In this document: positions 14,047 to 14,220 of the stretch, piece by piece | Numbering within the stretch: position 1 is the first letter of the stretch | Layout: the number at the start of each line of letters is the position of its first letter | Source of the DNA: Bacteroidota bacterium | GTDB lineage: Bacteria; Bacteroidota; Bacteroidia; B-17B0; B-17BO | Assembly: GCA_947462425.1 (NCBI GenBank) | Contig: CANHPI010000024.1 | Coordinates: forward strand, 1 to 14,220 | Length of the DNA: 14,220 nucleotides | Direction: 5' to 3' | Position numbers and translations under genes: made by a program | The notes under the pieces: model-generated | Database searches by the model: none | What the model was told of the DNA's origin: nothing | The model's input: only the letters and a program-made list of their open reading frames with translations

Positions 14047-14220
14047 TTGTTAAGTTCAACAAACAAATGCAACTTTTAGGTTTAATAGGGTAATAAATTT
14101 CAAAACAGAAGAGAAATTCGAAAATTTCCCTTTCTGTTTCTAGGAAAGGAGTTATTTTACCCCGTTAAATCGCCAAAAACAAAGTTGTAATGGCACACCT
14201 TTCTTATGAACAAAGATATA
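14047..14220 (+). mobile_element. IS30-family element, second copy (left end, leader and start of transposase; runs off the window)
   Basis: Copy 2 of the 174-bp direct repeat. Unlike copy 1 it has the intact ATG for the transposase at 14190. The leader hairpin is also longer here: the arms about 14103-14118 and 14123-14139 (aaacagaagagaaatt against aatttccctttctgttt) pair with one bulge and one mismatch. It could belong to a complete, possibly functional element to the right of the window; that cannot be judged here. Confidence 0.8.
14190..14220 (+). CDS. IS30-family transposase, first 10 codons only
   Basis: ATG at 14190 opens MAHLSYEQRY, the usual start of IS30-type transposases in Bacteroidota, and the window then ends. 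The upstream aaaggagttatt (14146-14157) is too far away to be its ribosome-binding site. Whether the gene is intact is unknown. Confidence 0.7.
   Translation, partial: MAHLSYEQRY

Noticed and set aside
1..14220. tRNA or rRNA genes, riboswitches, CRISPR or a toxin-antitoxin/defence system
   Set aside because: Reading both strands of the intergenic parts gave no cloverleaf, conserved riboswitch core, spaced repeats or recognisable defence proteins; only IS remnants and short uninterpreted stretches were found.

Overview
The window is an AT-rich (roughly 30% G+C by eye) piece of a surface-polysaccharide (O-antigen or capsule type) locus. It most likely comes from a member of the Bacteroidota. 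The reasons are the low G+C, the general lack of strong Shine-Dalgarno sequences, the protein types (CapK-like and CapA-like proteins, a FemAB-like acyltransferase, DUF354) and the IS30/IS630-type insertion-sequence debris. Genus and species cannot be named from the sequence alone.

All intact genes lie on the minus strand, so transcription runs from high to low coordinates. The main block (13553 to 3229) is, in order: GT4 glycosyltransferase, Wzy-like polymerase, hexapeptide-repeat acyltransferase, second GT4 glycosyltransferase, CapA-like metallophosphatase-fold protein, a 528-bp gap, CapK/PaaK-like adenylate-forming enzyme, third GT4 glycosyltransferase, FemAB/GNAT-like acyltransferase, and DegT/AHBA-type PLP aminotransferase. 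Spacing is tight apart from the gap: one 1-bp TAATG overlap, overlaps of 11 and 14 bp, and gaps of 1 to 41 bp. Next come about 1 kb of dead transposons (an IS630-like remnant on plus and an IS30-like remnant on minus). A three-gene tail follows: a DUF354 GT-B-like protein, a polysaccharide-deacetylase-like protein, and the start of an exported protein that runs off the left edge and looks like an outer-membrane or capsule-assembly protein.

The right end (13571-14220) holds two successive copies of the 5' end of an IS30-family element on the plus strand. The first copy is decayed and truncated. The second has an intact ATG and runs out of the window. The first gene of the main block starts only 17 bp from the end of the older IS copy, so the block has no ordinary upstream region of its own in this window.

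Working together (inference): the GT4 enzymes, perhaps with the DUF354 protein, would build a repeat unit on a lipid carrier. The aminotransferase would make an amino sugar. The hexapeptide transferase, the CapK-like and FemAB-like enzymes and the deacetylase would decorate or trim it, and Wzy would polymerise it. No Wzx flippase, initiating phosphoglycosyltransferase, nucleotide-sugar dehydratase or chain-length regulator is visible, so the locus must continue outside the window or borrow these functions. I see no clear evidence for a wholly new class of system. The most unusual points are the CapA/CapK/FemAB/DegT combination, the IS debris on both sides of the main block, the conserved hairpin in the IS30 leader, and the uninterpreted gap at 7664-8191.
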